Assembly (NCBI GenBank): GCA_022773965.1 | Contig: JALFNQ010000234.1 | Coordinates: 1-45,962, forward strand | Origin: Lachnospiraceae bacterium | Lineage (GTDB): Bacteria; Bacillota; Clostridia; Lachnospirales; Lachnospiraceae | Length of the DNA: 45,962 nt | Direction of reading: 5' to 3' | Part shown: positions 17,786 through 25,823 of the stretch, piece by piece | Numbering within the stretch: position 1 is the stretch's first letter | How the letters are laid out: each line of letters starts with the position of its first letter | Position numbers and translations under genes: made by a program | Notes under the pieces: generated by a model | What the model saw: the letters and a program-made list of their open reading frames with translations, nothing else | What the model was told of the DNA's origin: nothing | Database searches by the model: none

Positions 17786-18585
17786 GCGTCTCCCCTTCCT
17801 AATTTTTTTGCAATTTCCCCCAGCTTGCGCAGCCGGTGATTGACACCGGATTTTCCCACCGGCGGATCACACAGCTCTCCCAGCTCCTTTAACGAGCTGT
17901 CCGGGTATTCGAGCCTGATGAACGCCATCTCCCGCAGTGCCGGAGGCAGCTCATCCAGTCCGATCCTGTTCTGAATATAACGAATATCCTCTACCTGACG
18001 GCACGCGGCGCCGACCACCTTGTTGATGTTGGCAGTCTCACAGTTGACGATACGGTTGACCGATCCGCGCATTTCCTTGACGATACGCACATTCTCCAGA
18101 TTCATCAGCGCCACATATGCTCCCATCACATTCAGGGCATCTACGATCTGCGCACCTTCTTTCAGATAAAGAATATAATATTTTTTTCGCTGCACAATCT
18201 TCGCATCGATCTCAAATGAGTGATACAGCTCCTGTAAAAGCTGGGCCTGCCACTGCTCCTGACAGACAATCTCAAAATGATAGGATTTTTGCGGATCACT
18301 GATGGAGCCGGATGCCAAAAATGCTCCCCTCAGAAAAGCACGCTTGCAGCAGATTCTTTTCAACAGCTGCTCCCGCTGTGCTGTCAGCGTATGATTGATC
18401 TGCAACTCCAATTGTTCTGACGAAAGCGCACCAAACAACTTTTTGGAGAGCAGACGGCGTTTTTCTGCCAGATGCATGTGATCCGCCGCAAATGTTTCCA
18501 TCGCCGCCAGTTCTGCCAGCTGACAGTGACGTTTATGATCGATCTGTTTTGCCAGCTCGGCTTTCACTTCACTGGAAAATGACAT
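17782..18585 (-). CDS. whiA: WhiA, DNA-binding protein with shortened N-terminal domain
   Basis: A 267-residue protein. The start MSFSSEVKAELAKQ at 18585 has an AGGGGGAAAT site; in-frame codons upstream come from repeat Y. The second LAGLIDADG-like half is intact (CCKRAFLRGAFLASGSISDP, about 79-98; KKYYILYLKEG; INCETANINK-type VNRIVNCETANINK), as is the C-terminal HTH (SLKELGELCDPPVGKSGVNHRLRKL). WhiA homologues are usually about 310-320 residues. Here only about 50 residues separate the AELAAM and CCKRAF motifs, where I recall about 95, so most of the first LAGLIDADG half is missing. WhiA influences division and chromosome segregation in Firmicutes. It follows rapZ and is coupled to the lipid kinase. 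Confidence 0.93.
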   Translation of the reverse strand: MSFSSEVKAELAKQIDHKRHCQLAELAAMETFAADHMHLAEKRRLLSKKLFGALSSEQLELQINHTLTAQREQLLKRICCKRAFLRGAFLASGSISDPQKSYHFEIVCQEQWQAQLLQELYHSFEIDAKIVQRKKYYILYLKEGAQIVDALNVMGAYVALMNLENVRIVKEMRGSVNRIVNCETANINKVVGAACRQVEDIRYIQNRIGLDELPPALREMAFIRLEYPDSSLKELGELCDPPVGKSGVNHRLRKLGEIAKKLGRGDA

Positions 18586-18614
18586 ATCTATTTCCCCCTG
18601 TGGGCGTCTTTTTA

Positions 18615-18732
18615 AGAACTGCGCCGTTTCTCCGCAGTTCTCATGCAAAAATCCATTGATAATCGCTGCGCGATGGGATTTTCGCACTCCTGAATCATAT
18701 ACTTACGGTCTCAGCAGTCTTTGCTTCAACCT
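18615..18732 (-). repeat. Structured repeat family Y, copy A (rapZ end to whiA leader)
   Basis: Read on the minus strand, it starts inside rapZ, giving its last codons and its TGA, and ends about 30 bases before the whiA ATG. Hairpins: AGCA/TGCT; the long TGCGAAAATCC-to-GGATTTTTGCA stem with an inner ATCGC/GCGAT; and AGAACTGCG / CGCAGTTCT (18615-18641). Confidence 0.88.
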
Positions 18733-19600
18733 GTGCCAAATAATTGTCTTTTTTTATATCCCGGTGCTCAATGCGCAGTCCGTAGTCCTGCTGCGCTCCC
18801 AATCTGTCATACAGTCCCTGTGCCACAGTGACCGAACGATGCTTGCCACCGGTACAGCCAATTGCGATTACCAGCTGGTTTTTTCCCTCACTGATATAGT
18901 TCGGGATCAAAAATTTGATCATATCCTCCAGCTTGTCAAGGAACTCCTGATACTGCTCACAGTCACTGACATAATCCTGAATCGGTTTGTCCAGACCCGT
19001 CAGCGGCCGAAGTCCCTCCACGTAATAAGGGTTGGGCAAAAAGCGCACATCAAATACCAGATCCGCATCTGTCGGAATGCCATATTTGAATCCGAAGGAA
19101 AGCACCGTAATATAAAGGTTTTTGTAGGTCTGGTTCTCAACAAACATTTTTTTCAACTCTGCCTGCAATTCCCGTGTCAAAAGCTGGCTCGTATCAAGGA
19201 TATAGTCTGCCCGGCGCTTCAGGGGCTTTAACTGCTCACGCTCGCGCTGGATCGCCCTGTCCACCCTGCCGCCTTCCGCCAGCGGATGGCTCCGGCGCGT
19301 TTCCTTATAACGCTTGATGATCACAGAGTCCTCGCTCTCGAGAAACAGCATCTCAAAGCTCTTTCCTCGCTCCTGCAGGCGATCCAGCACCGCTGTAAGA
19401 TCCCCGATGTTCTGACCGCTTCTGATATCCACGTTGATCGCAACCTTTTCCAGCTCCGGATCATTCTCCGCCAGCTCTGCAAAGCTCTCCACCAGAGAGA
19501 TCGGCAGATTGCCCACACAGTAGTATCCCATATCCTCGATCATCTTGAGCGCTGTACTCTTTCCTGAGCCGGACATTCCTGTTAAAATGACACACCTCAT
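18695..19600 (-). CDS. rapZ: RNase adapter protein / nucleotide-binding protein RapZ (YvcJ)
   Basis: A 301-residue P-loop protein. The start MRCVILTGMSGSGKS at 19600 has a GGAGGAG site; Walker A is at residues 8-15. Further family motifs are FLESEDSVIIKRYKETRRSHPL (about 85-105), LSFGFKYGIPTDADLVFDVRFLPNPYY (about 165-190), and IAIGCTGGKHRSV with the C-terminal HRD. In E. coli RapZ guides RNase E to GlmZ; the Bacillus YvcJ binds nucleotides and affects competence, and the target here is unknown. It lies between murB and whiA, the usual order. The last 10 or so residues (AKTAETVSI) are encoded by repeat Y copy A and replace the usual family C-terminus. Confidence 0.94.
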   Translation of the reverse strand: MRCVILTGMSGSGKSTALKMIEDMGYYCVGNLPISLVESFAELAENDPELEKVAINVDIRSGQNIGDLTAVLDRLQERGKSFEMLFLESEDSVIIKRYKETRRSHPLAEGGRVDRAIQREREQLKPLKRRADYILDTSQLLTRELQAELKKMFVENQTYKNLYITVLSFGFKYGIPTDADLVFDVRFLPNPYYVEGLRPLTGLDKPIQDYVSDCEQYQEFLDKLEDMIKFLIPNYISEGKNQLVIAIGCTGGKHRSVTVAQGLYDRLGAQQDYGLRIEHRDIKKDNYLAQVEAKTAETVSI

Positions 19601-19657
19601 ATGAATTTCTCCTCCCAAAAATACGTATCTTTTGCCAATCCGGCGGTCAGATGCGGC

Positions 19658-20575
19658 TTAAAAGCCCAGCAGACGCACCTCAGGCTCCAGATCTACCCCA
19701 CTGTTTTCTTTTACACACGCCTGTACATGCTGCATCAGCTCCAGGATCTGCGCTGCGCTGGCATTACCACGATTGATCACAAATCCACAATGCTTTTCTG
19801 ATACCTGCGCATCTCCGATACGATACCCGCGAAGTCCCGCTTCCTCGATCAGCTTTCCCGCAAAATATCCCTCCGGCCGCTTAAATGTACTACCTGCACT
19901 GGGGTACTCCAGGGGCTGTTTTTCCACTCTCCGCTTTCGCAGCTCTTCCATCTGTGCCCGGATGACAAATTCACTTCCCTGGGTCAGATTCAGACGTGCC
20001 TCCAGTACAATTTCCTGTTCATCCATCATCCGGCTGTGACGATAGGACAGATCCAGCTCATCCGCCGGGCGCACCCTGAGCTCGCCTGTTGTTGTGAGCA
20101 CCCGCACACCAGATAAAATATCTTTCATTTCTCCACCATATGCACCCGCATTCATCACAACAGCACCGCCCAGCGATCCCGGAATACCTGCGGCAAATTC
20201 CATGCCGGCAAGACCATGCCTGGCTGCAAAATGCGCAGTCTCTGAAAGCAGAGTGCCTGCCGCTACAGCCAGATCCTCATCATCCAGAATCCGTATACCG
20301 GAAGCCGCTTTTCCGATCTCCATCACAACACCCCGCAAGCCATCATCGGACACCAGCAGATTACTGCCGTTTCCCATGACCGTCAGCGGCATTTCATATT
20401 GTCTGCATAACTCCACCACCTTCGGCACCTGTTCAATCGTTGGGGTAACAAAATATTCTGCTGCGCCGCCAACGCGGAATGTTGTATGCCGGCTTAAGAG
20501 CTCTTCTTTTCTGATCTGTTCCCCTGAAAGAAGCTTTTCCAGCTCCTGTTCAAATTGTTGCCTGTTTTTATCCAT
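19658..20575 (-). CDS. murB: UDP-N-acetylenolpyruvoylglucosamine reductase
   Basis: A 305-residue FAD enzyme that reduces UDP-GlcNAc-enolpyruvate to UDP-MurNAc in peptidoglycan synthesis. The start MDKNRQQFEQ at 20575 has an AGGTTGG site. FAD-binding segments are HTTFRVGGAAEYFV (about 29-42), VMGNGSNLLVSDDGL (about 63-77) and AGIPGSLGGAVVMNAGAYGGE (about 111-131). Catalytic residues are in YPSAGSTFKRPEG (Ser, about 224-236) and the final conserved Glu in DLEPEVRLLGF. The spacing is that of the type II (Bacillus-like) MurB. It is separated from the M18 aminopeptidase by repeat Y copy B. Confidence 0.96.
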   Translation of the reverse strand: MDKNRQQFEQELEKLLSGEQIRKEELLSRHTTFRVGGAAEYFVTPTIEQVPKVVELCRQYEMPLTVMGNGSNLLVSDDGLRGVVMEIGKAASGIRILDDEDLAVAAGTLLSETAHFAARHGLAGMEFAAGIPGSLGGAVVMNAGAYGGEMKDILSGVRVLTTTGELRVRPADELDLSYRHSRMMDEQEIVLEARLNLTQGSEFVIRAQMEELRKRRVEKQPLEYPSAGSTFKRPEGYFAGKLIEEAGLRGYRIGDAQVSEKHCGFVINRGNASAAQILELMQHVQACVKENSGVDLEPEVRLLGF

Positions 20576-20598
20576 ATCAACCAACCTATTTATGCTTC

Positions 20599-20730
20599 GG
20601 AACTGTTCAGTCCCTTCACAGTTCCGATGCAAAAATCCATATATAATTGCTTCGCAATGGGATTTTTGCACTCCTGAATCATGTTCTCACGATCTCAGCA
20701 GCCAGTGCTTCGATCTGTTCGAAACAGTTA
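20599..20730 (-). repeat. Structured repeat family Y, copy B (murB leader)
   Basis: It begins right after the aminopeptidase stop with CTGTTTCGAACAG, then AGCA/TGCT, the long TGCAAAAATCC / GGATTTTTGCA stem with inner ATTGC-ttc-GCAAT (20628-20670), and GGAACTG / CAGTTCC (20599-20625). It ends 24 bases before the murB ATG. Confidence 0.9.
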
Positions 20731-22125
20731 CTATGCCTCTTTTAAAAATGCCATGTAGCCCTTATATGCCTCATACAGATCCACCTTGCTGATGATCTCC
20801 CAGGGCGCATGCATATTCAGCACTGCCACTCCGCTATCAATCACTTCCATTCCATAGTTCGCCAGAATATACGCGATCGTTCCACCGCCGCCCTGATCGA
20901 CTTTTCCAAGCTCCGCCGTCTGGAATGACACGCCGTTTTTATCAAAAATGTTTCGCAGATCTGCAATATACTCTGCATTCGCATCATTGGAACCGGATTT
21001 TCCCCGTGAGCCGGTATATTTATTAAATACAATGCCTCTGCCAAAATATGCCACATTTTTCTTGTCGGACACAGATGCATAATTGGGGTCGTAAGCTGCA
21101 CTCACATCTGAAGAAAGCATCCGCGAATGCTGCATGGCGCGGCGCAGGGCAAGATCCGTGTACTGTCCACACAGCGCCAGCACTTCTGCAACGGCATTTT
21201 CAAAAAACCGCGACTGCATGCCGGTGGCACCGACACTGCCGATTTCCTCCTTGTCTACAAGCAGGCACACACTGGTCCGCTTCGGCGTTTTCATCTGAAG
21301 GGTCGCCTCAAAGGAAGGATATGCACACACTCTGTCATCATGTCCGTAGCCCATGATCATGCTTCGGTCCAGTCCGTAGTCTCTCGCCTCTCCGGCAGGA
21401 ACGACCTCGATCTCAGCGGAAAGAAAATCCTCCTCCTCAATATCATACGCCTGCTTCAACAAGTCTAAAAGCTGCGCCTTTACACGCTCCTTCTCCTCTT
21501 TTCCCTCATCTGTTTTGTCTGTGGGCAGATTGCCGATCAGCACATCGAGATTTTCGCCCTCAATGACCTTATTTGCCTTTTTCTCCAACTGTTCTCCTGC
21601 GAGATGGATCAAAAGATCACTGACTCCAACGACGGGATCTCCCGGTTTGTCACCGATATTGATCTCCACAACCGTACCATCTTTTTTTACCACTACACCA
21701 TGCAGCGCCAACGGCAGCGTTACCCACTGATATTTTTTGACTCCCCCATAGTAATGGGTGTCCAGCAGCACGAGATCATGATCCTCATACATGGGATTCT
21801 GCTTGAGATCCAGACGGGGCGAATCGATATGCGCACCTAAAATATTCATTCCTTCACTGATGGGTTCCTCACCAATGACAAACATCGCCAGTGATTTCCC
21901 CATATGATTGTAATATACTTTATCGCCGGGTTTTAATTTACGCTCTCCTTTGATTGCCTCTGTCAAGCTGATAAAACCAGCGTTTTCTGCCTTTTTGACA
22001 AATGTTTTTACGCACTCGCGCTCGGTCTTGTTCTCTGATAAAAACACACGGTATTGCTCCGCAAAGTCAAAAACTTCTTTTTTCCTGTCTCCGGGGTAAG
22101 CATCCCACGCATTGTTTCGTTCCAT
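20731..22125 (-). CDS. M18 family metalloaminopeptidase
   Basis: A 464-residue cytoplasmic zinc aminopeptidase. The start MERNNAWDAY at 22125 is chosen for its AAGGAGAG site, about 10 bases away. Metal and active-site motifs of M18 are NILGAHIDSPRLDLK (about 96-110), LVDKEEIGSVGATGMQSRFFE (Glu metal ligand, about 290-310), MLSSDVSAAYDPNY, VDQGGGGTIAYILANYGMEVID and the C-terminal MHAPWEIISKVD with the ligand His. M18 enzymes remove N-terminal residues from peptides, usually with a preference for acidic or leucine-type ends; the substrate here is not predictable. It lies between hprK and murB, where it is not a usual member of the conserved gene block. Confidence 0.92.
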   Translation of the reverse strand: MERNNAWDAYPGDRKKEVFDFAEQYRVFLSENKTERECVKTFVKKAENAGFISLTEAIKGERKLKPGDKVYYNHMGKSLAMFVIGEEPISEGMNILGAHIDSPRLDLKQNPMYEDHDLVLLDTHYYGGVKKYQWVTLPLALHGVVVKKDGTVVEINIGDKPGDPVVGVSDLLIHLAGEQLEKKANKVIEGENLDVLIGNLPTDKTDEGKEEKERVKAQLLDLLKQAYDIEEEDFLSAEIEVVPAGEARDYGLDRSMIMGYGHDDRVCAYPSFEATLQMKTPKRTSVCLLVDKEEIGSVGATGMQSRFFENAVAEVLALCGQYTDLALRRAMQHSRMLSSDVSAAYDPNYASVSDKKNVAYFGRGIVFNKYTGSRGKSGSNDANAEYIADLRNIFDKNGVSFQTAELGKVDQGGGGTIAYILANYGMEVIDSGVAVLNMHAPWEIISKVDLYEAYKGYMAFLKEA

Positions 22126-22194
22126 TTTTTGTTGCTCTCCTTTATTACTTATATGCTCCGGTCTGTTTATAACCGCTACCATACTTTTATTGCC

Positions 22195-23148
22195 TTACTC
22201 ATCATCATCATCAGAATCTGAACTCTTACTGAGATTTGCCTGCACACGACGGTACAGCTCCTGTGCCGCATTATAACCCATCTTTTTCTGCCTGTGGTTG
22301 ACCGCAGCTGTCTCACAGATAACTGCCAGATTTCTGCCCGGACGGATCGGCAGCGAATGGCACACGACTTTGTTGCCCAGAAACTCTGTATATTCCTGCT
22401 CCATTCCAAGTCTGTCGTACTCTTTATCCTTGTGCCAGTCCTCCAGCTTGATGACCAGATCGATCTGCTGTTTATCCTTGACACACTCTACTCCATACAG
22501 TGATTTTACATCGATGATTCCGATGCCCCGCAGCTCGATAAAATGCCGCGTAATGGCCGGCGAGGTACCCATCAGTGTGGTGTCGTCGATCCGTTTGATC
22601 TCTACGGCATCATCGGTCACAAGACGATGGCCTCTGCGGATCAGCTCCAGTGCTGCCTCGCTCTTTCCAATTCCGCTCTCGCCCATGATCAGCAGCCCCT
22701 CGCCGTAGACATCCACAAGCACTCCATGGATCGTGATACAGGGCGCCAGCTCCTCATTAAGCGTTCGGATGAGCTCCGCGGTCAGTGCACTGGTCGCACG
22801 CTCTGTGCCAAGTACTGCTACATTATGCCTTGTGGCTGCCTCCAGAAAGTCCTCATCCGGCTGAAAGCCGCGGCAAAATACGACACAGGGTATATCGAAA
22901 CTCATGAACTTGTCATAGGCTTCTCTTTTTTTCTCTTTGGCTACCTGTTGCAGATATGCGAATTCTACCATTCCGATGATCTGTACGCGGCCTTCTGCGA
23001 AATGCTCAAAATAGCCGTAGAGCTGCAGCGCCGGACGATTGATCTCGGTGATGCAGACCTTTTTCTGCTTTAAATTTACCTGTTCCGTAAAATTATACAG
23101 CTCCAGCAAACGCGCGAGCTTTGCAACGGATACTTCTTTTTTTGTCAT
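22195..23148 (-). CDS. hprK: HPr kinase/phosphorylase
   Basis: A 317-residue enzyme that phosphorylates HPr at Ser46 and removes that phosphate, the main sensor of carbon catabolite control in Firmicutes. The start MTKKEVSVAKLARL at 23148 follows AGGGGGAATT. Residues 136-142 hold the conserved CITIHGV, with Walker A GESGIGKS at 156-163, the H/D VTDDAVEIKR segment and the HPrK signature ELRGIGIIDVKSLYG. The C-terminal acidic tail (DSDDDDE) is unusual but short. It is the first gene after the restriction-modification island and has its own promoter. Repeat Y copy C occupies its 5' leader. Confidence 0.96.
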   Translation of the reverse strand: MTKKEVSVAKLARLLELYNFTEQVNLKQKKVCITEINRPALQLYGYFEHFAEGRVQIIGMVEFAYLQQVAKEKKREAYDKFMSFDIPCVVFCRGFQPDEDFLEAATRHNVAVLGTERATSALTAELIRTLNEELAPCITIHGVLVDVYGEGLLIMGESGIGKSEAALELIRRGHRLVTDDAVEIKRIDDTTLMGTSPAITRHFIELRGIGIIDVKSLYGVECVKDKQQIDLVIKLEDWHKDKEYDRLGMEQEYTEFLGNKVVCHSLPIRPGRNLAVICETAAVNHRQKKMGYNAAQELYRRVQANLSKSSDSDDDDE

Positions 23149-23186
23149 GGTAATTCCCCCTGTCTGGTTATCCATTTTCTTTACAT

Positions 23187-23320
23187 CGTATCTGTTCAGT
23201 ACCTTCACAGATACGATACAAAAATGCATGAAAATTGCTTCGCAATAGCATGTTTGCACTCCTGAATCATGTTTTTACGGTCTCAGCAGTAAATGCTTCG
23301 ACCTGTTCTGAACAGTTACT
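23187..23320 (-). repeat. Structured repeat family Y, copy C (hprK leader)
   Basis: It lies wholly between the hprK promoter and start codon. Elements: CTGTTCTGAACAG palindrome, AGCA/TGCT hairpin, long imperfect stem with ATTGC-ttc-GCAAT, and CGTATCTG / CAGATACG (23187-23215), whose bases differ from copies A, B and D while pairing is kept. Confidence 0.9.
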
Positions 23321-23329
23321 TTACTTCTA

Positions 23330-23358
23330 ATAATAGTTTACGGCATAGAAATCTTCAA
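23330..23358 (-). promoter_or_regulatory. Putative hprK promoter
   Basis: On the minus strand: TTGAAG (23353-23358), 17 bases, TATTAT (23330-23335), about 180 bases before hprK. It puts repeat Y copy C inside the 5' untranslated leader. Confidence 0.6.
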
Positions 23359-23385
23359 GTTTTTTTGACATATAATTATCTTCTT

Positions 23386-23513
23386 GTTACATTTCAGACC
23401 CCAGCCTGAAATGTAACGAATTTGGCGATGCTTCGCATGCAAAATCGCCAAATTCATGGCTCATGTACATCTTTGGCACGTAGCCCGCAGTAAATGCTGG
23501 CTACTGTGTGAAA
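23386..23513. repeat. Structured intergenic repeat family X, copy 2
   Basis: The reverse complement of copy 1 (5909-6038), nearly identical over about 128 bp, with the same three stems. It sits between the methyltransferase stop and the hprK promoter, at the edge of the restriction-modification island. Confidence 0.9.
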
Positions 23514-23566
23514 AATAACATCTTCTTAATATAAATCTTTATTTTTCTACGCTTTGTACTCCTATA

Positions 23567-25084
23567 TTATATTTTATTCAAATATTCGCTGAATTTTTTA
23601 TACTTCTCGTTTGAAATATACCTCTTTAATTTCAAACCATCTTCGATTGATTCCATATCTTCCAGACTAACATTCTCCATACACTTTTTTAAATTCAATC
23701 TTTGAAGTACTTTCTTGGTATATGGGCGTTTCGCATCCTGAAAAGATATACTATACAGGAAATCTTGAACCTTAGCAGTATTTAACAATAACATACACGC
23801 ATACGCCAGATCGTAATCATAAAATGATATAAAATATACTGTATCATCCAACATTACAGCCCGTTGTATCTTTTCTACATTGTACAAAAGTGTAAATAAC
23901 GGCTTTTTATAAAATCCAGAAACAGCCACTTTATAAGGCGCATATGAATAGTCTCCGACACCAAACATACTAAATGGTGGAGCCCCTTTATATATGCTAC
24001 TCTTTCTCCCATCAAAATCCATTTTGTTCCTTTGCAAATAGTTCCATGTTTTTGGAGCAACATGTTCTATACAGGAAGTATCCTCTCTTGCCTTTTTTTG
24101 TGTAACGATCACATACTTTATAAAATTTTTGTTTATAACAGGTGCCTTTATCATGCTGCTTTTTACTAATGGAAACACTATCTTATCTTCCAATTCAACC
24201 ACTTCTTTTCTTTTATTTAAATACATTGAATGATTGATCTGAGTTAATTCCATCACATTCGAGCAGTCATGTTTTACCCCTTGTCTCCACTCCAATTGAC
24301 ATGATCCTTCTAAATCCAATACCCCTTCTTGCAAAGTTGATAAAGCTCCATTTTTGATCTTTATAGTGTCTATTAATTTCCCAGAATCACTTATATCATA
24401 AATTTCACATGTATCATTTTTCTTTCCATTTTGAGAAAGCTTTATTACCAAAAGACACCCGGCTGCATTAATCCCAAATACTTTTGTCGAATCGAAGTTA
24501 AGTATTTTTACGTACTCCGTCAGGATATCATTTCTTTCTAACTCTAATAATACATTCCTCGCCACAGATGTTTTGCACAACATTGCAATCGTTGTATTCG
24601 TACAATTAAATTCCTTTATTAATTTTAGAATTATATATTCGCAGATATCAAAATTACTTGCACCAGTTATTGCGTCAGTTCCGCTAAGCTTTTTAAAATT
24701 TGCTTTTTCTGGCAAATTGATATTCAATTCAGCGTTTGTAGCCCACGGCGGATTTCCCATTACCAGAATTTCTTCGTCGTGTTGAATCAATTTTGTTGAA
24801 TCATAGTTAAAAAAGTTGTCACACACGATTGAAACCTTTTCTCCGCAAAACCGACTCTCGCACATTTTACAATATTCAGGATTTATTTCTACGCCATATA
24901 CCTTTTTTACACTTCCAAAGCAATCAATTCCAGCTCGAATAAAGTTTCCAATCCCTGCCGTTGGTTCAAAAATGTATTCTGGCATAATCTTCAATTCATT
25001 TTTTAAATACAAGCAAACTCTTTTTGCAAAACAATCCGGCGTTTGATAATCACCGAACTCTTTCTTTAAAGCATCACCACTCAT
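23567..25084 (-). CDS. N6-adenine DNA methyltransferase of a type II restriction-modification system
   Basis: A 505-residue protein. Residues 9-15 read EFGDYQT, an N-terminal motif seen in a group of adenine methyltransferases; motif I is FEPTAGIGNF (39-48) and motif IV is NPPW (111-114), which marks amino-group (N6-adenine) methylation. The C-terminal 250 residues have no recognised motif and probably form the target recognition domain. It starts inside the restriction endonuclease gene (11-base overlap), so the two are co-translated. The gene is clearly AT-richer than its neighbours, which suggests horizontal transfer. Recognition sequence cannot be read from the sequence. Confidence 0.88.
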   Translation of the reverse strand: MSGDALKKEFGDYQTPDCFAKRVCLYLKNELKIMPEYIFEPTAGIGNFIRAGIDCFGSVKKVYGVEINPEYCKMCESRFCGEKVSIVCDNFFNYDSTKLIQHDEEILVMGNPPWATNAELNINLPEKANFKKLSGTDAITGASNFDICEYIILKLIKEFNCTNTTIAMLCKTSVARNVLLELERNDILTEYVKILNFDSTKVFGINAAGCLLVIKLSQNGKKNDTCEIYDISDSGKLIDTIKIKNGALSTLQEGVLDLEGSCQLEWRQGVKHDCSNVMELTQINHSMYLNKRKEVVELEDKIVFPLVKSSMIKAPVINKNFIKYVIVTQKKAREDTSCIEHVAPKTWNYLQRNKMDFDGRKSSIYKGAPPFSMFGVGDYSYAPYKVAVSGFYKKPLFTLLYNVEKIQRAVMLDDTVYFISFYDYDLAYACMLLLNTAKVQDFLYSISFQDAKRPYTKKVLQRLNLKKCMENVSLEDMESIEDGLKLKRYISNEKYKKFSEYLNKI

Positions 25085-25730
25085 AATTTAAAACCCCTTG
25101 AACTGTATTGTTCAATGCAATAACTCTAGCATACTGTAACCTCCACTGTAATGCATTACTAATTGTCAAATATCCTTGATCAGGCTTGGATTCCAAAATT
25201 TCATCTGCTAAATCATTATAAACAATCTCATCTCCAGGAACTCCTTTATCCATTAAGAATCCGATAATATCTGCTTTATTAGCACCGTCATCAACCATTT
25301 CTCTTAATCTCTTTGTAATGGTGAAATCTGCCGTTCTGCTTTTATCTATAAAAGTGCAATACTTAAAATCCAACCTACATGATGAATCTGTATCTTCTTT
25401 ATCATACACAAATACTAATAAATTATATCCCAACCCATATATCTTTTGACGTGCATTTTTAAACGGACAGCTGCTCTGTGGTTGTGTTATGCTAGTTACC
25501 TTAATATCTGTCTGAATGTTTCTCCCTGGAAGATCAATTCCCTTTGCACTACTGCCTATTTCTATTTGATATTTACTTTCCAAGTACTTTTGAAATCTAT
25601 GCTCTACGTATGTACCAACAGCTTTACCATCCGTCACTCCAATCAATTGTATATGGTTCATTTTAGACTGTTCCAAACAAAATTTTTCTGCTTCAAATTT
25701 CAAATCCTCAATTGTAATAACAGGCTTCAT
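25074..25730 (-). CDS. Putative type II restriction endonuclease (PD-(D/E)xK fold)
   Basis: A 218-residue protein. It has a nuclease-like core: YVEHRFQKYL (Glu about 43), then GIDLPGR (Asp 66) and TDIKVTS (Asp 75, Lys 77), fitting D-X8-D-x-K of the PD-(D/E)xK fold. The rest is helical, with a C-terminal DQGYLTISNALQWRLQYARVIALN region that could bind DNA. Its partner is the overlapping methyltransferase, which supports the assignment more than the weak sequence motif does. The gene is AT-rich like its partner. It could instead be a modification-dependent nuclease or other defence nuclease. The cleavage site is unknown. Confidence 0.78.
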   Translation of the reverse strand: MKPVITIEDLKFEAEKFCLEQSKMNHIQLIGVTDGKAVGTYVEHRFQKYLESKYQIEIGSSAKGIDLPGRNIQTDIKVTSITQPQSSCPFKNARQKIYGLGYNLLVFVYDKEDTDSSCRLDFKYCTFIDKSRTADFTITKRLREMVDDGANKADIIGFLMDKGVPGDEIVYNDLADEILESKPDQGYLTISNALQWRLQYARVIALNNTVQGVLNYEW

Positions 25731-25823
25731 ATAATTTCTCCATTCTGCATTTTATATTAATAGTTACCCTCACCAAGGGGAGCATACGATATCCCCCCCG
25801 AACAATTCATTTCGCCTTTATAA

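Noticed and set aside
18586-18687. N-terminal extension of WhiA
   Set aside because: The extra codons are repeat Y; the ATG at 18585 has a strong ribosome site and matches the start of the family.
20576-20671. N-terminal extension of MurB
   Set aside because: The same repeat sequence read through by chance; the real start at 20575 has its own ribosome site.
23149-23259. N-terminal extension of HprK
   Set aside because: These codons fall in repeat Y and the leader; AGGGGG and the family start point to 23148.
23187-23513. CRISPR array or insertion sequence
   Set aside because: The repeats are different families, not direct repeats with regular spacers, and no transposase or terminal duplication is seen.
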